Source: Parashewanella sp965200795 (GTDB lineage: Bacteria > Pseudomonadota > Gammaproteobacteria > Enterobacterales > Shewanellaceae). Taken from it: 64,000 nt of DNA. The DNA lies in the NCBI GenBank assembly GCA_965200795.1, contig CBDAVB010000008.1:1-64000 (forward strand), read 5' to 3'. The notes beneath the pieces were generated by a model that ran no database searches, was not told the DNA's origin, and was given only the letters and a program-made list of their open reading frames with translations. The position numbers were made by a program, and so were the translations under genes. This document shows positions 33,564 through 42,099 of this stretch, piece by piece; position 1 is the first letter of the stretch, and each line of letters starts with the position of its first letter.

Positions 33564-33829
33564 AGATTCAAAGTATGATTATAGTCAAATAAAATATGGC
33601 GATAATCATATTTGAGGTTTATTTATAATCATATTTGGTGATTTCTGGTTAAGAGCTGTACAAGGTGGTGAATCTAAAAGCAGTGTTTAGATAGTTTTTT
33701 GATAGCATTTAAAAGTTTTTTATATAAAAAACTGTAAGTTCTGAACAATAAAACGCCGTACTGCATTGAGTTATATGACTAAAAGTGACTATAATCATAA
33801 AAAATATGACTATAGGCATCTTTTTAAAA
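33564..33829. promoter_or_regulatory. Early/repressor divergent promoter region with repeated TGAYTATARTCA operators
   Basis: Copies of an imperfect palindrome occur at 33576-33587 (TGATTATAGTCA), 33786-33797 (TGACTATAATCA) and 33807-33818 (TGACTATAGGCA). Further ATAATCATATTTG half-sites lie near 33602-33614 and 33626-33637. The sites bracket the gap between the divergent early operon and the repressor gene. This is the expected immunity switch. The middle of the gap (33640-33780) shows no gene. Confidence 0.7.
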
Positions 33830-34297
33830 ATGAAAGCTAAGACCGTTTTTGCAGCCAACATGGTTGAGGTTATTGGCAAGAGCAAGGTTAAAGATCTCGT
33901 TCGCCAAGCCAACGCTGCAGGTATATCTATTGATTACACATATGTCATGGAAGTACGTAGAGGTGATCGCAATCCGACTTTAGAAAAGTCAGAGCAGATT
34001 GTTGAAGTCTTACGTTTACTGCCTAATTACGATTGGATAGAACATTGGATGTTCTTTATTCCTAGTTACTTTGAGAACTATCAAGGGAACGTGCTTAACC
34101 AAGGCCGTATTACGCCAACTCAATTTGATGACATGATTGCCGAATTACTGGTGACGTCTTGTCGATTAAAATTTTTAGAAGTGAATGAGCAGCAGTTTGA
34201 ACAAGTAAAAGAATTGGCTAACTATATATTTCAAAAGAAAATTGAAGCAACACTAAAGGTAGAAAGACCTGAATCAAATGTAGTAAACTTAAAATGA
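33830..34297 (+). CDS. Prophage repressor (CI-like HTH protein)
   Basis: From the ATG at 33830 the protein has 155 residues. The N-terminal region KDLVRQANAAGISIDYTYVM and VRRGDRNPTLEKSEQIV is a lambda-repressor-type HTH, followed by a short hydrophobic C-terminal domain. A start at 33785 is possible but would place two operator palindromes inside the coding region. No LexA-type Ser-Lys protease motif is visible, so induction may not depend on RecA. It is divergent from the early operon. Confidence 0.8.
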   Translation: MKAKTVFAANMVEVIGKSKVKDLVRQANAAGISIDYTYVMEVRRGDRNPTLEKSEQIVEVLRLLPNYDWIEHWMFFIPSYFENYQGNVLNQGRITPTQFDDMIAELLVTSCRLKFLEVNEQQFEQVKELANYIFQKKIEATLKVERPESNVVNLK

Positions 34298-34314
34298 GTC
34301 AGGTCTTTAATCAA

Positions 34315-34638
34315 TTATTTAACCGCCTTATCATTAGGCGGTTTCTTTTTGTCTTTTGGTAACGGCTTCATCATGCTAACTGTATTTTCAGAGCTAAAGT
34401 TAGTCATATCTTCCATATATTGATTTAAGTCTTGATTGTATTTTTCGTCGGCTACGATTTTATCAAAACTGTTTTCCATATTACGTGCATCAAATGACTG
34501 AACACATAACCGATGTGATCGTGGTTCGTTGTATGCACTGCTTTGTTCTTCAAACTTTAATTTAGTGATGGCAAAGAATCGCTTACCCGTAAGAAATATA
34601 CTAATTAAAAAGAATGTAACAATACCGAATTCAACCAT
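34315..34638 (-). CDS. Small membrane-anchored protein (107 aa), unknown
   Basis: One N-terminal membrane helix (FGIVTFFLISIFLTG) is followed by a polar, Lys/Pro-rich tail ending PLPKDKKKPPNDKAVK. It starts 3 bp after the preceding membrane-protein gene, so the two form a unit. It is convergent with the repressor. This is the position of lysogenic-conversion genes in P2-like prophages, but no function is recognised. Confidence 0.55.
   Translation of the reverse strand: MVEFGIVTFFLISIFLTGKRFFAITKLKFEEQSSAYNEPRSHRLCVQSFDARNMENSFDKIVADEKYNQDLNQYMEDMTNFSSENTVSMMKPLPKDKKKPPNDKAVK
34320..34347 (+). terminator. Terminator after the repressor gene
   Basis: The stem AACCGCCT / AGGCGGTT with loop TATCATT is followed by TCTTTTT on the plus strand. 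It lies 22 bp after the repressor stop and overlaps the 3' end of the convergent 107-residue gene. Confidence 0.75.
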
Positions 34639-34641
34639 AAC

Positions 34642-35127
34642 TTAAATCCTTTTCTCGTTTTTAATTAACTTCAAATTCATCGCCAACCAATAGAAGGATA
34701 CTAAAGGAACGGCCAGTTGAACCGCTGGTACACCAAATTTATAAACCTCAACTAAAATATCTGCCTGTAGAATCATGCGGTCAAGATATCTGGCCGCTTG
34801 AAACGAAAGCAATACAAGAAAGCTTAAACAAATAAACTTAGAATAGTTACTTGGTGTTATTCTAAACCCTACATGGATTAAAAAGAGAAGCCCTACGCAA
34901 ACAGTATCAAACACAGCCCATGTCACATACCAAAGTGTTCTAGCAAACTGTTTATCTTCAAGTGCCGCAATCTCTGGTGCAATTCTAGCCATAATTAATT
35001 CAGCCACAATCCATACCGTCAAAGAAATCAAAGATGATTTATCTGCACGTATAAATAATCCAACCAGAATGATCATAATGGTTATCAGCCAAATATAGTT
35101 TGCAATGTTTACAATAAAGCTTCCCAC
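34642..35127 (-). CDS. Integral membrane protein (161 aa), 5' region displaced by IS3 copy 2
   Basis: It has four or five hydrophobic helices (YIWLITIMIILVGLFI, VWIVAELIMA, LWYVTWAVFDTVCVG, FICLSFLVLLSF and VPLVSFYWLAM). The native start is a GTG at 35127. The IS inserted exactly at its first base, moving the native GAGGGAG ribosome site to about 36390. Coding is intact, but translation now depends on the IS; the frame also continues upstream into the IS to 35208. Function unknown. Confidence 0.6.
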   Translation of the reverse strand: MGSFIVNIANYIWLITIMIILVGLFIRADKSSLISLTVWIVAELIMARIAPEIAALEDKQFARTLWYVTWAVFDTVCVGLLFLIHVGFRITPSNYSKFICLSFLVLLSFQAARYLDRMILQADILVEVYKFGVPAVQLAVPLVSFYWLAMNLKLIKNEKRI

Positions 35128-35200
35128 TGTATAGTGGACCCCACTGTCAAGACAGTAAATCAACAAATTTAAGTTAAGTCCTGGCAGTGGTTTAAAGCCC

Positions 35201-36034
35201 TCATGCAAAGTGAATTGCCTGAGGAGTTTTATAACTCAACGACTGGTGTAATCGCTCAGTGTTGTAAAACTCAAAGTACTCATCCAGTCCTGTATAAAGC
35301 TCCGGAACAGTTTGAAATTCATGCGTATACAGCCATTCATGCTTGACGGAGCGCCACAGTCTCTCGACAAAAATGTTATCCAGCGCTCGCCCTTTTCCGT
35401 CCATGCTAATGCGTATTTCCCTTTCCTGAAGAGGTGCCAGAAAATCATTGCTGGTAAACTGGCAACCTTGGTCAGTGTTGAATATATCAGGCTCACCTCG
35501 TTCCAAAGCACGATCTAGCGCATGAATACAGAAATCAGCATCCAGTGTGTTCGATAGCTCCCAGCTGACTACGTAACGACTGTACCAGTCAATGATGGCA
35601 ACCAGATACATAAACCCATGAGGCATCGGACAGTAAGTAATATCAGTACTCCACACCTGATTAGGTCTCACGATATTAACGCCGTTCAACAAATATGGGT
35701 AGACCTTATGCTCCTTGTTTCTCAGGCTCGTGCCTGGCTTTGGTCCGACAGCCTGTATGCCCATCAGTCTCATAAGTCGCTGTATACGCTTCCTGTTGAC
35801 CGGAAAACCCTGTTCATTCAGCCATGCAGTTATCTTACGACTGCCGTAAAACGGTGTACGTGTATACTGCTCATCGATGAGCCTCATCAGATCCAGGTTT
35901 TCAGGACTTTCCAGAGCTGGAGAAACTTGGTAATACCAGCTTGACCTGTTTAACCCGATCAGCTCACATTGACGCTGAATACTGATCTTCGAGTGACCCG
36001 GATCTATGCATCCCCGTTTGTCATCAATGGACAT
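35201..36034 (-). CDS. IS3-family orfB (copy 2), intact
   Basis: This 277-residue rve-type integrase domain has WSTDITY, FNTDQGCQFTS and DNIFVERLWRSVKHE, the DDE triad. It is expressed as an OrfAB fusion through slippage at the A9 run shared with orfA. Confidence 0.95.
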   Translation of the reverse strand: MSIDDKRGCIDPGHSKISIQRQCELIGLNRSSWYYQVSPALESPENLDLMRLIDEQYTRTPFYGSRKITAWLNEQGFPVNRKRIQRLMRLMGIQAVGPKPGTSLRNKEHKVYPYLLNGVNIVRPNQVWSTDITYCPMPHGFMYLVAIIDWYSRYVVSWELSNTLDADFCIHALDRALERGEPDIFNTDQGCQFTSNDFLAPLQEREIRISMDGKGRALDNIFVERLWRSVKHEWLYTHEFQTVPELYTGLDEYFEFYNTERLHQSLSYKTPQAIHFA

Positions 36035-36308
36035 TGCCAGATTTTTTTTTCAACCAGTCCAGCTCCATTTTAAGCCGTCCGATCTCCTGATACAGTGGTG
36101 CTGTGAGCGCATCTGGATCTACCTCTGGTCGTATCCTGCCGAAGACCTCTGGAACCCCTTGGAGTAGCTGTCGCTTCCACTGGCTAACCTGAACGGCTGC
36201 AACTTCATGTTCGCTTGCCAGCTGGTTTATGGTCTTGTCCCCCTTGTAGGCCTCCAGTGCTACTTGAGCCTTAAATTCGGGCTTATGTCGTTTTCTTTTT
36301 GCTGCCAT
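36024..36308 (-). CDS. IS3-family orfA (copy 2)
   Basis: This 94-residue HTH subunit overlaps orfB by 11 nt. The A9 run on the coding strand is the probable -1 slippage site. GAGGGAATC precedes the ATG. Confidence 0.92.
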   Translation of the reverse strand: MAAKRKRHKPEFKAQVALEAYKGDKTINQLASEHEVAAVQVSQWKRQLLQGVPEVFGRIRPEVDPDALTAPLYQEIGRLKMELDWLKKKSGNVH

Positions 36309-36407
36309 GATTCCCTCCTAAAGGGTTATCTTACAGCCAGAAAACTTAACTTAGCTACCTGTCCAGTTTATGGGGTCCATCATACTGTTTACTCCCTCAA
36401 CACATGA

Positions 36408-36638
36408 TTATTTAGGCTCGTTACCAAGACCGTTGTCCGCAAAAGAACGATAAGCACGGCTTGGCTCATTACCTAAACCGTTATCTTTTAGAGCCATAGC
36501 TTTCCCTTCTTTAGAAAGCGTTACCGTTTCCTGTTCCACTTTAGAAGATTGCTTTTGCTCTGTTTGCGACTCTTGAACGGGCTGAGTGGCTTTTGTTGCC
36601 CCAGTTGAGTGAGCTTGTGAGCTCGGATTGACTTGCAT
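36408..36638 (-). CDS. Small disordered protein (76 aa) with repeated DNGLGNEPS motif
   Basis: The ATG at 36638 has AGGA 7 nt upstream and is preferred over a start at 36683. The protein is Gln/Ser/Thr-rich and ends with two copies of DNGLGNEP (ALKDNGLGNEPSRAYRSF and ADNGLGNEPK). A perfect TGACTATAATCA operator lies 53 bp upstream, so the phage repressor probably controls it. Before the IS3 insertion it headed an operon with the membrane-protein genes. Function unknown. Confidence 0.6.
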   Translation of the reverse strand: MQVNPSSQAHSTGATKATQPVQESQTEQKQSSKVEQETVTLSKEGKAMALKDNGLGNEPSRAYRSFADNGLGNEPK

Positions 36639-36690
36639 AATTACATCCTTATTTGCATTTTTAAAGGTTGATAAATTACTCAAATATGTG

Positions 36691-36702
36691 TGACTATAAT
36701 CA
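36691..36702. promoter_or_regulatory. Prophage operator TGACTATAATCA
   Basis: It is identical to the site at 33786-33797, 2.9 kb away. It lies between the small disordered protein gene (minus) and the XRE gene (plus, start 36818). It could place one or both accessory operons under the same repressor. Confidence 0.6.
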
Positions 36703-36817
36703 TCTTTGTTTTGTAAATGTCTGTTATTTAAGCATTTAATTGTGATTAAAAAATAAGACTTTTACCATACGCATTATTCCACTTTTTGAGTGATTTTGAA
36801 ACTGGATTTTCTAAAAA

Positions 36818-37138
36818 ATGGCAGATATAGGCACACGATTGAGGGAAGAGCGCATTAACTTAAAAATGAGTCAAACTGAGTTTGGCAGGGTAGGTGGTGT
36901 GCAGAAAAACGCTCAAAGTTACTATGAAAAACCTTCCTCAGATGACAAACATCGCTCACCAGATGCCGAATATTTAGCCAAACTCGCCAAGCTTGGCGTT
37001 GATATTCAATATGTGTTAACTGGATCACATAAAGCAGAGTCTGATAACCAAGTTGCTGAGTTGTTGGCGGCTTGGTCTCAATTAAATGAAGAGCATAAGG
37101 ATTTATTACTTTCCATGGCCAAAGCCTTATGCAAGTAG
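36818..37138 (+). CDS. XRE-family HTH regulator (106 aa)
   Basis: The N-terminal helix-turn-helix (GTRLREERINLKMSQTEFGR) is followed by KSYYEK-like AQSYYEKPSS and VDIQYVLTG, a pattern common in phage and conjugative-element regulators. It is the first gene of a three- or four-gene rightward operon and may autoregulate it. The spacing to the next gene is 29 bp. Confidence 0.8.
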   Translation: MADIGTRLREERINLKMSQTEFGRVGGVQKNAQSYYEKPSSDDKHRSPDAEYLAKLAKLGVDIQYVLTGSHKAESDNQVAELLAAWSQLNEEHKDLLLSMAKALCK

Positions 37139-37167
37139 GTCTTTAATAATTAAAACAAGGAATCCAC

Positions 37168-38355
37168 ATGAAACTGGGTGTTTTTAATAAAGATAGCATT
37201 ATCGATAAACAAGCTTTTATTATTTACTGCAATGCCAAGCAAGAAGTTAAGAAATACCACTTAGTCAATACTTCAATTTCTGCTGAACATTTTCAAGCCG
37301 TATCTATTGCTGACCGTAAATCAAAAACCTTTAGACAAGACCGTGTATTAAAGATTTTTTCTGATGAATCGGAATTAGATGAATTTGATTTGAACAGTAT
37401 TAATTTATCTGATTATTCACTTAATTTTGCTCCTGTTCGTTCACGAATTAGAAAGATGGATAAGCTTTCAATTTGTTTTACTGGTTTCGGTGCTTCAGAT
37501 AAGCAAGCGTTAACGGAAATAGCAATAGATAATAATTTGCATGTCACTAGTGGCGTTACTAAAAGCTTGTCTTTTCTTTGTTGTGGACCAAACAAAGGCC
37601 CAAGCAAAATTACAAAAGCTCAAGAAAATGGTGCAATCATTCTTACGCAAGGTCAGTTTGAAAATCTAATTGATACAGGTGAAATACCTGAAAGCGGTGA
37701 ATACGAACTACTTGGCTATGATGAGTTGCCAGTAAAAAAAACATTAGCAGAAACTATTGATGATACTTTTTCTGTTTTAAGAACACTGCAAAGACGTCAA
37801 ACCCTGCTTGCTAATTTTGTAAATGGTTATGCGTTAGGATGGCGTTTTAAGGTACATCAATGTCATAGACCAGCATTGGATATTAAATTGAATGACATTA
37901 CTTGTGAAAAGCAAACAAAAAAAGTTTGGACTCAAGGTCATCATTTCAATTTCTTAGGTGGTGAATTTATTCAAAGTGAAAAAGTAGAAGGGCAACCAGA
38001 TATTTCTTTGCAAATAAAATTTACCACACCTGCTGGCTTTGACACTGTAGATACGCTCGAAGGTAAATTTACTGGTGTATTTCGTAAAAATAATGCCAGC
38101 ACAGCCAAGGGTGAAAAGAAAGCTGAACAAATGGATGTTCTGTTTAATTCTCAGTCTTATGATGAAGGCTCTGTGACAGTTGATGTATTCAGCGTTGACG
38201 GTAATAAGCATACCAAGATTGACCGTGTTGAAATGTCACAAGTTGATTTTGTCACTCTGCTCCAGCTTGGAGAAGTTACTTTTGTTGAAAAGAAAGCAAC
38301 TGGAAAAAAACTGGTCACATATAATCCATTTAAAACAGTAAAGGGAATAAATTAA
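37168..38355 (+). CDS. BRCT-domain protein (395 aa)
   Basis: The region from about residue 95 to 170 (KLSICFTGFGASDKQALTEI, HVTSGVTKSLSFLCCG, KAQENGAIILTQGQF) has the FTG start, conserved spacing and final hydrophobic strand of a BRCT domain like that of NAD-dependent DNA ligase. The flanking N- and C-terminal regions are not recognised. BRCT domains bind DNA ends or partner proteins. It shares a base with the next gene (stop-start overlap at 38355) and follows the XRE regulator. Its role in the prophage is unknown. Confidence 0.7.
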   Translation: MKLGVFNKDSIIDKQAFIIYCNAKQEVKKYHLVNTSISAEHFQAVSIADRKSKTFRQDRVLKIFSDESELDEFDLNSINLSDYSLNFAPVRSRIRKMDKLSICFTGFGASDKQALTEIAIDNNLHVTSGVTKSLSFLCCGPNKGPSKITKAQENGAIILTQGQFENLIDTGEIPESGEYELLGYDELPVKKTLAETIDDTFSVLRTLQRRQTLLANFVNGYALGWRFKVHQCHRPALDIKLNDITCEKQTKKVWTQGHHFNFLGGEFIQSEKVEGQPDISLQIKFTTPAGFDTVDTLEGKFTGVFRKNNASTAKGEKKAEQMDVLFNSQSYDEGSVTVDVFSVDGNKHTKIDRVEMSQVDFVTLLQLGEVTFVEKKATGKKLVTYNPFKTVKGIN

Positions 38356-38585
38356 TGAATTGTGAAGCTTGCAATGATACGAAAAAAGTTACGTGCAGTT
38401 ACTGTGATGGTACAAATCAAATAAAATGTGGCATCTGTGACGGTTCTGGTGAAGTTGATATTAATGAGGACGACTGGGAGGAACAACCTAGATTAGAACC
38501 ATGTGAGACTTGTGACGGTAATGGTTTTGAACCCTGCGATGATTGCGATGATGATTGTTTAGTAGATTGTGAACACTGCTTATAA
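38355..38585 (+). CDS. DnaJ-type zinc-finger small protein (76 aa)
   Basis: It has repeated CxxC units (CEACNDTKKVTCSYCDGTNQ, CGICDGSGEV, CETCDGNGFEPCDDC, CEHC) in the CxxCxGxG style of the DnaJ cysteine-rich domain, but no J domain. It is strongly acidic. It is translationally coupled to the BRCT gene, so the two probably work together. A terminator follows at 38662. Confidence 0.7.
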   Translation: MNCEACNDTKKVTCSYCDGTNQIKCGICDGSGEVDINEDDWEEQPRLEPCETCDGNGFEPCDDCDDDCLVDCEHCL

Positions 38586-38661
38586 GATTATAAACAGTGT
38601 TATATGTAATTATTTAAGTGCCTGAGATTTAATTCTGAAAAAGAACTCAGACCTAACTATC

Positions 38662-38693
38662 AAAGCGTGCACATAGAAGCACGCTTTATTTTA
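38662..38693 (+). terminator. Terminator of the XRE-BRCT-zinc-finger operon
   Basis: A 9-bp perfect stem AAAGCGTGC / GCACGCTTT with an 8-nt loop is followed by ATTTTAT. Confidence 0.75.
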
Positions 38694-38958
38694 TAAAGAA
38701 ATAACTTATGTACCTAAAATCCATAAAATTAAAACTCATTCGTTACAGCACTAGAATAGATTCAATTCAAGAACTTTTTACAGAGCCATATCCTGGAATG
38801 AATAAGAAACAGAACGAACAGCTTATTAGTGATAGCTACAGGCATTTGAAAGATGCCATAAAGCAAGATGTGCTAGATGCAGAGAAAAAAGAAAAGGCTG
38901 GTGAACTGTCAAAAAATGAATCTTTGTTTTGGTTACCAGCACTTAGTGAGGCTTTGAA

Positions 38959-40251
38959 GGTAGTGTTTAGAAATCTGTGTCATTTCGGTAAAATGTCAAA
39001 AACAGGAATGACATAATGACTCAAAATTTCGATTTCAATAAAGCTTTAGAACAACTTCAATCAGGTAAAGGTTTAACTGGTGCGGATGGTGTTCTCACCC
39101 CTTTAATCAAACAACTAACAGAAGCAGCGCTTAAAGCAGAACTTGATCAACATTTAGACTCAGATCTTGAGCCCAATCGAAGAAATGGTTTTAGTAAAAA
39201 AACCGTTAAATCTTCAGTTGGCGAATTTGAGTTAGAAACGCCAAGAGACAGAGCCGGCAACTTTGAGCCTCAGCTTGTCAAAAAAAATCAAACTAAGCTC
39301 TCTGATGAAATTGATCGTAAGATTTTGTCAATGTTTTCAATGGGTATGAGTTATCGTGATATCAAATCTCATGTGGCTGATTTGTATGGTTTAGAGCTTT
39401 CAGAAGCCAGTTTGACGGCTGTGACCGATCAGCTTATTCCTCAGCTCAAAGAATGGCAGCAACGCAGTTTAGACGAGGTCTATCCAATTATTTGGCTGGA
39501 TGCGATTCACTATAAAGTCAAAGACAATGGTCGCTATGTCAGTAAGGCTATTTACACGATTCTAGGCGTTAATCTCGAAGGTAAGAAAGAGTTACTTGGC
39601 CTGTATCTTTCAGAGTCAGAAGGTGCTAATTATTGGCTTTCGGTACTGACCGATCTTCATAATCGTGGTGTTAAGGATATCTTAATTGCTTGTGTTGACG
39701 GGTTAAACGGTTTTCCTGAAGCTATTGCCAGCATTTACCCGGAGACAGAAGTTCAGCTTTGCGTAATTCATCAGGTACGCAACTCAATGAAGTATGTGGC
39801 ATCTAAGCATCAAAAGGCGTTTATGGCTGATTTAAAGCCGGTTTACAGAGCGACAAGTAAATCGGCTGCTGAAACGGCTTTAGATGAGCTGGAAAACAAA
39901 TGGGGTAGCCAGTATCCAATCGTTATCGACTCTTGGCGCAGAAAGTGGGAGAACTTGTCCGTTTACTTCAAATATCCAGAATATGTACGTCGAGTGATTT
40001 ACACGACCAATGCGATTGAAGCCGTACATCGCCAGTTTAGGAAACTCACCAAAACAAAAGGGGCATTTCCAAATGAAAACAGCTTGCTAAAATTGCTTTA
40101 TGCGGGCATATTGAATGCCTCTAAAAAGTGGACAATGCCAGTCCAAAATTGGAGGCTAGCATTGTCACAATTTGCAATCCATTTTGAAGGCAGATTGGAT
40201 AACGTATTAGAAATTTAGAATTTAGGCTGACACAGAATTTTGAACGCCCTC
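38959..40251 (+). mobile_element. IS256-family element, copy C (intact, 1293 bp)
   Basis: It is flanked by GCTTTGAA at 38951-38958 and 40252-40259. Its termini are the same as those of the other copies. Confidence 0.95.
39016..40218 (+). CDS. IS256-family transposase (copy C), intact
   Basis: This 400-residue protein is identical in sequence to the transposases of copies B, D and E, implying very recent spread. Confidence 0.95.
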   Translation: MTQNFDFNKALEQLQSGKGLTGADGVLTPLIKQLTEAALKAELDQHLDSDLEPNRRNGFSKKTVKSSVGEFELETPRDRAGNFEPQLVKKNQTKLSDEIDRKILSMFSMGMSYRDIKSHVADLYGLELSEASLTAVTDQLIPQLKEWQQRSLDEVYPIIWLDAIHYKVKDNGRYVSKAIYTILGVNLEGKKELLGLYLSESEGANYWLSVLTDLHNRGVKDILIACVDGLNGFPEAIASIYPETEVQLCVIHQVRNSMKYVASKHQKAFMADLKPVYRATSKSAAETALDELENKWGSQYPIVIDSWRRKWENLSVYFKYPEYVRRVIYTTNAIEAVHRQFRKLTKTKGAFPNENSLLKLLYAGILNASKKWTMPVQNWRLALSQFAIHFEGRLDNVLEI

Positions 40252-40349
40252 GCTTTGAATCACTTAAAACAGCGAAGAAATTCAAAGAATTTAAATGGAG
40301 TACTTGAGAGCCTGTATGATAGTAAGAGCGATTTTGATCATTATATTAG

Positions 40350-40550
40350 TCAGATAGACGATTGATGCTTTTGCTCTTCACTCATTATTATTTGCTTTAT
40401 TTCTGTGATTTCATCGGCCGTTAGGTTTAATTGTTCTCCCTGACTATCAATCAGGTCTCCAGAAGGTGTTAAACCTATTTCAAATTGGTCAAAATTATAA
40501 TAAGTGGCCACTTTGTTTTTACGTGAAAAGGTTATTATTTTTGATTTCAC
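40350..40550 (-). CDS. Small hypothetical protein (66 aa)
   Basis: It begins MKSKIITFSRKNKVATYYNF and contains TPSGDLIDSQGEQLNLTADE. It lies downstream of gpD on the same strand, where P2 has ogr, and its end overlaps the convergent interrupted gene by 16 nt. Function unknown; coding status is moderate. Confidence 0.5.
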   Translation of the reverse strand: MKSKIITFSRKNKVATYYNFDQFEIGLTPSGDLIDSQGEQLNLTADEITEIKQIIMSEEQKHQSSI

Positions 40551-40632
40551 GGTCCAAATTCTCCGTTCTTTTAGCTTGTTACTTTTTATATAAGGTTGAA
40601 TATAAGAATTTCAAGCAAGCTTTTATAGGATA

Positions 40633-41673
40633 TCACTCCACCTCCGCCAATTCTTTATTCTTAACTTCAAGCTCTAGCGCAGATGTATAACCGCTGTCAT
40701 TCAGATTATGCACCACACGAACCAGAATCCAATCGCTGTTATTAATTTGCGGTTTAAAGCCGCTCACGGTAACTGGGGTTTCTGGTATCAGTTCGGGCTG
40801 ACCTTTGGCCAGTGTTAAACTAAAGGTGGCTACGCCACGTTGAATTTTTTCCCACATGGCTTTGGCAGCACGGGTAGCGGTTTTCTTAGACGCATAAATA
40901 TGACGTAACGTTTTAATGTTATCGTCACTGCCAGCAATTAAATCATCATCTTCACCTGCTTTACTTTGCTGTTTTTTAACTAACACTTCCTCACGTTTGC
41001 CGGCTTTCTCATTTTGCCAGTAGGCTTTGACGCCTGCGTAAGCTTGACGGTCTGCAACACTGAAACTGTGGCTATCACCTGATTGCCTTGTGATATGAAT
41101 CGTGCTGAGCGGTTGACCTGTTACACCGACTGATTGCCCCGCTTGCACAAACATTAAATGTTCATTCTTTACCGTAGCAATCGCATCAAAGCGTTCAGCC
41201 AGTCGTGTCATAAACTGGGCGTCAGATTCATTTGCCTGATCTATATGTTCTATCACTTCTTTTTCAAACAGTTCGGTAATTTTTGGGGTGAGCTTGTGCC
41301 GGCTAGCAATCGTTTCTATTACTTGGCCCAGTTTGGTTTTATGAAAGCTTTCTTCACGGCTTTTGAGTAAAGACCCACGCATATCCGCAGACTTTCCCCG
41401 AATCGTCATAGTGTCGGGTGCGCCGCTGTGCTCGACTTCATCAATGGTATACAGTCCTTTATCAACCAAAGCTAAGCCTTTATAACCAATCAGCACTTGC
41501 ATTTTTGCGCCTTTTCTCGGCAGAGCCAGTGAGCCGTCAGTATCATCAAGCTGCACTTCTAAGCTATCTGCTTCAAAGCCACGGTTATCCGTAAGCGTCA
41601 GCCCAATCAATCTGGGCTTTATTTTGCTGCTCACGTCTTTGCCATCGATAAGCAATTGGTAATCTGGTGTCAT
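40633..41673 (-). CDS. D: P2 gpD-like tail protein (late control D)
   Basis: This 346-residue phage late control D protein begins with PDYQLLIDGKDVSSKIKPRL and contains DSLEVQLDDTDGSLALPRKG, characteristic of the gpD/gp27-like hub. It forms the baseplate hub at the tail tip. It starts 3 bp after gpU. It is the last large gene of the late leftward block. Confidence 0.92.
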   Translation of the reverse strand: MTPDYQLLIDGKDVSSKIKPRLIGLTLTDNRGFEADSLEVQLDDTDGSLALPRKGAKMQVLIGYKGLALVDKGLYTIDEVEHSGAPDTMTIRGKSADMRGSLLKSREESFHKTKLGQVIETIASRHKLTPKITELFEKEVIEHIDQANESDAQFMTRLAERFDAIATVKNEHLMFVQAGQSVGVTGQPLSTIHITRQSGDSHSFSVADRQAYAGVKAYWQNEKAGKREEVLVKKQQSKAGEDDDLIAGSDDNIKTLRHIYASKKTATRAAKAMWEKIQRGVATFSLTLAKGQPELIPETPVTVSGFKPQINNSDWILVRVVHNLNDSGYTSALELEVKNKELAEVE

Positions 41674-41676
41674 GGT

Positions 41677-42099
41677 CTAACCTTGATTCGTTGATAGGTT
41701 TTGTGCAATTTGGTTAGTGTCCTTTTCATCAACCCGTTTGAGTTCAATGCTGAACTCAATTTTACGGGCTGTGCCATCGGGAAAAAACTCACTACGGCCC
41801 CGACCAATTTTCATGATCTTGAAAAAGCCCTCAACATTGCCATTACCATCAATCAACGGGTAAGCGTTACCTGTGTTAGCCATTTCAATCAGTTGGTTTA
41901 AGTCGGGTTCACCGCCTGTCAATTGTGGGTATAACACACCCGATAACGCTTTGGTTTCGTCACCTACGCCCAAGAACTGCGAAGAGGGACGGGCACCAAT
42001 ACGATTATTAGACGCATGACGCCAGCTGATATCATGCTGGCTGGTTTGATAAGCGGCTGTATTACGGCTAAAAACAAAATAGCCTAGTGTCGTCATCAT
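41677..42099 (-). CDS. U: P2 gpU-like tail protein
   Basis: This 140-residue protein has the typical N-terminus MMTTLGYFVFSRNTAAYQ and R-rich RPSSQFLGVG, followed by ETKALSGVLYPQLTGG, as in gpU. It acts in tail termination. Its start overlaps the tape measure stop (TAATG). Confidence 0.9.
   Translation of the reverse strand: MMTTLGYFVFSRNTAAYQTSQHDISWRHASNNRIGARPSSQFLGVGDETKALSGVLYPQLTGGEPDLNQLIEMANTGNAYPLIDGNGNVEGFFKIMKIGRGRSEFFPDGTARKIEFSIELKRVDEKDTNQIAQNLSTNQG

Larger units (their letters stand above)
35130..36384 (-). mobile_element. IS3-family element, copy 2 (intact, 1255 bp)
   Basis: It is flanked by CTG at 35127-35129 and 36385-36387. The ends TATAGTGGACCCC and TATGATGGACCCC form the imperfect terminal repeats. 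It separates a membrane-protein gene from its ribosome site. Confidence 0.95.
38708..40365 (+). pseudogene. Small hypothetical protein (118 aa) interrupted by IS256 copy C
   Basis: Removing the IS and one GCTTTGAA copy joins LPALSEAL to NHLKQRRNSKNLNG and then to a stop at 40365, a single frame of 118 residues. It begins MYLKSIKLKLIRYSTRIDS and is helical and charged. It is unrecognised. The insertion is after codon 83, so only a truncated product with IS-derived residues could be made. Confidence 0.7.

Noticed and set aside
33709..33912. Leftward ORF across the immunity region
   Set aside because: It overlaps the repressor start and the operator repeats, has no ribosome site and no recognisable protein pattern.
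38355..38585. DnaJ chaperone
   Set aside because: Only DnaJ-like CxxC units are present; there is no J domain with HPD and the protein has 76 residues.
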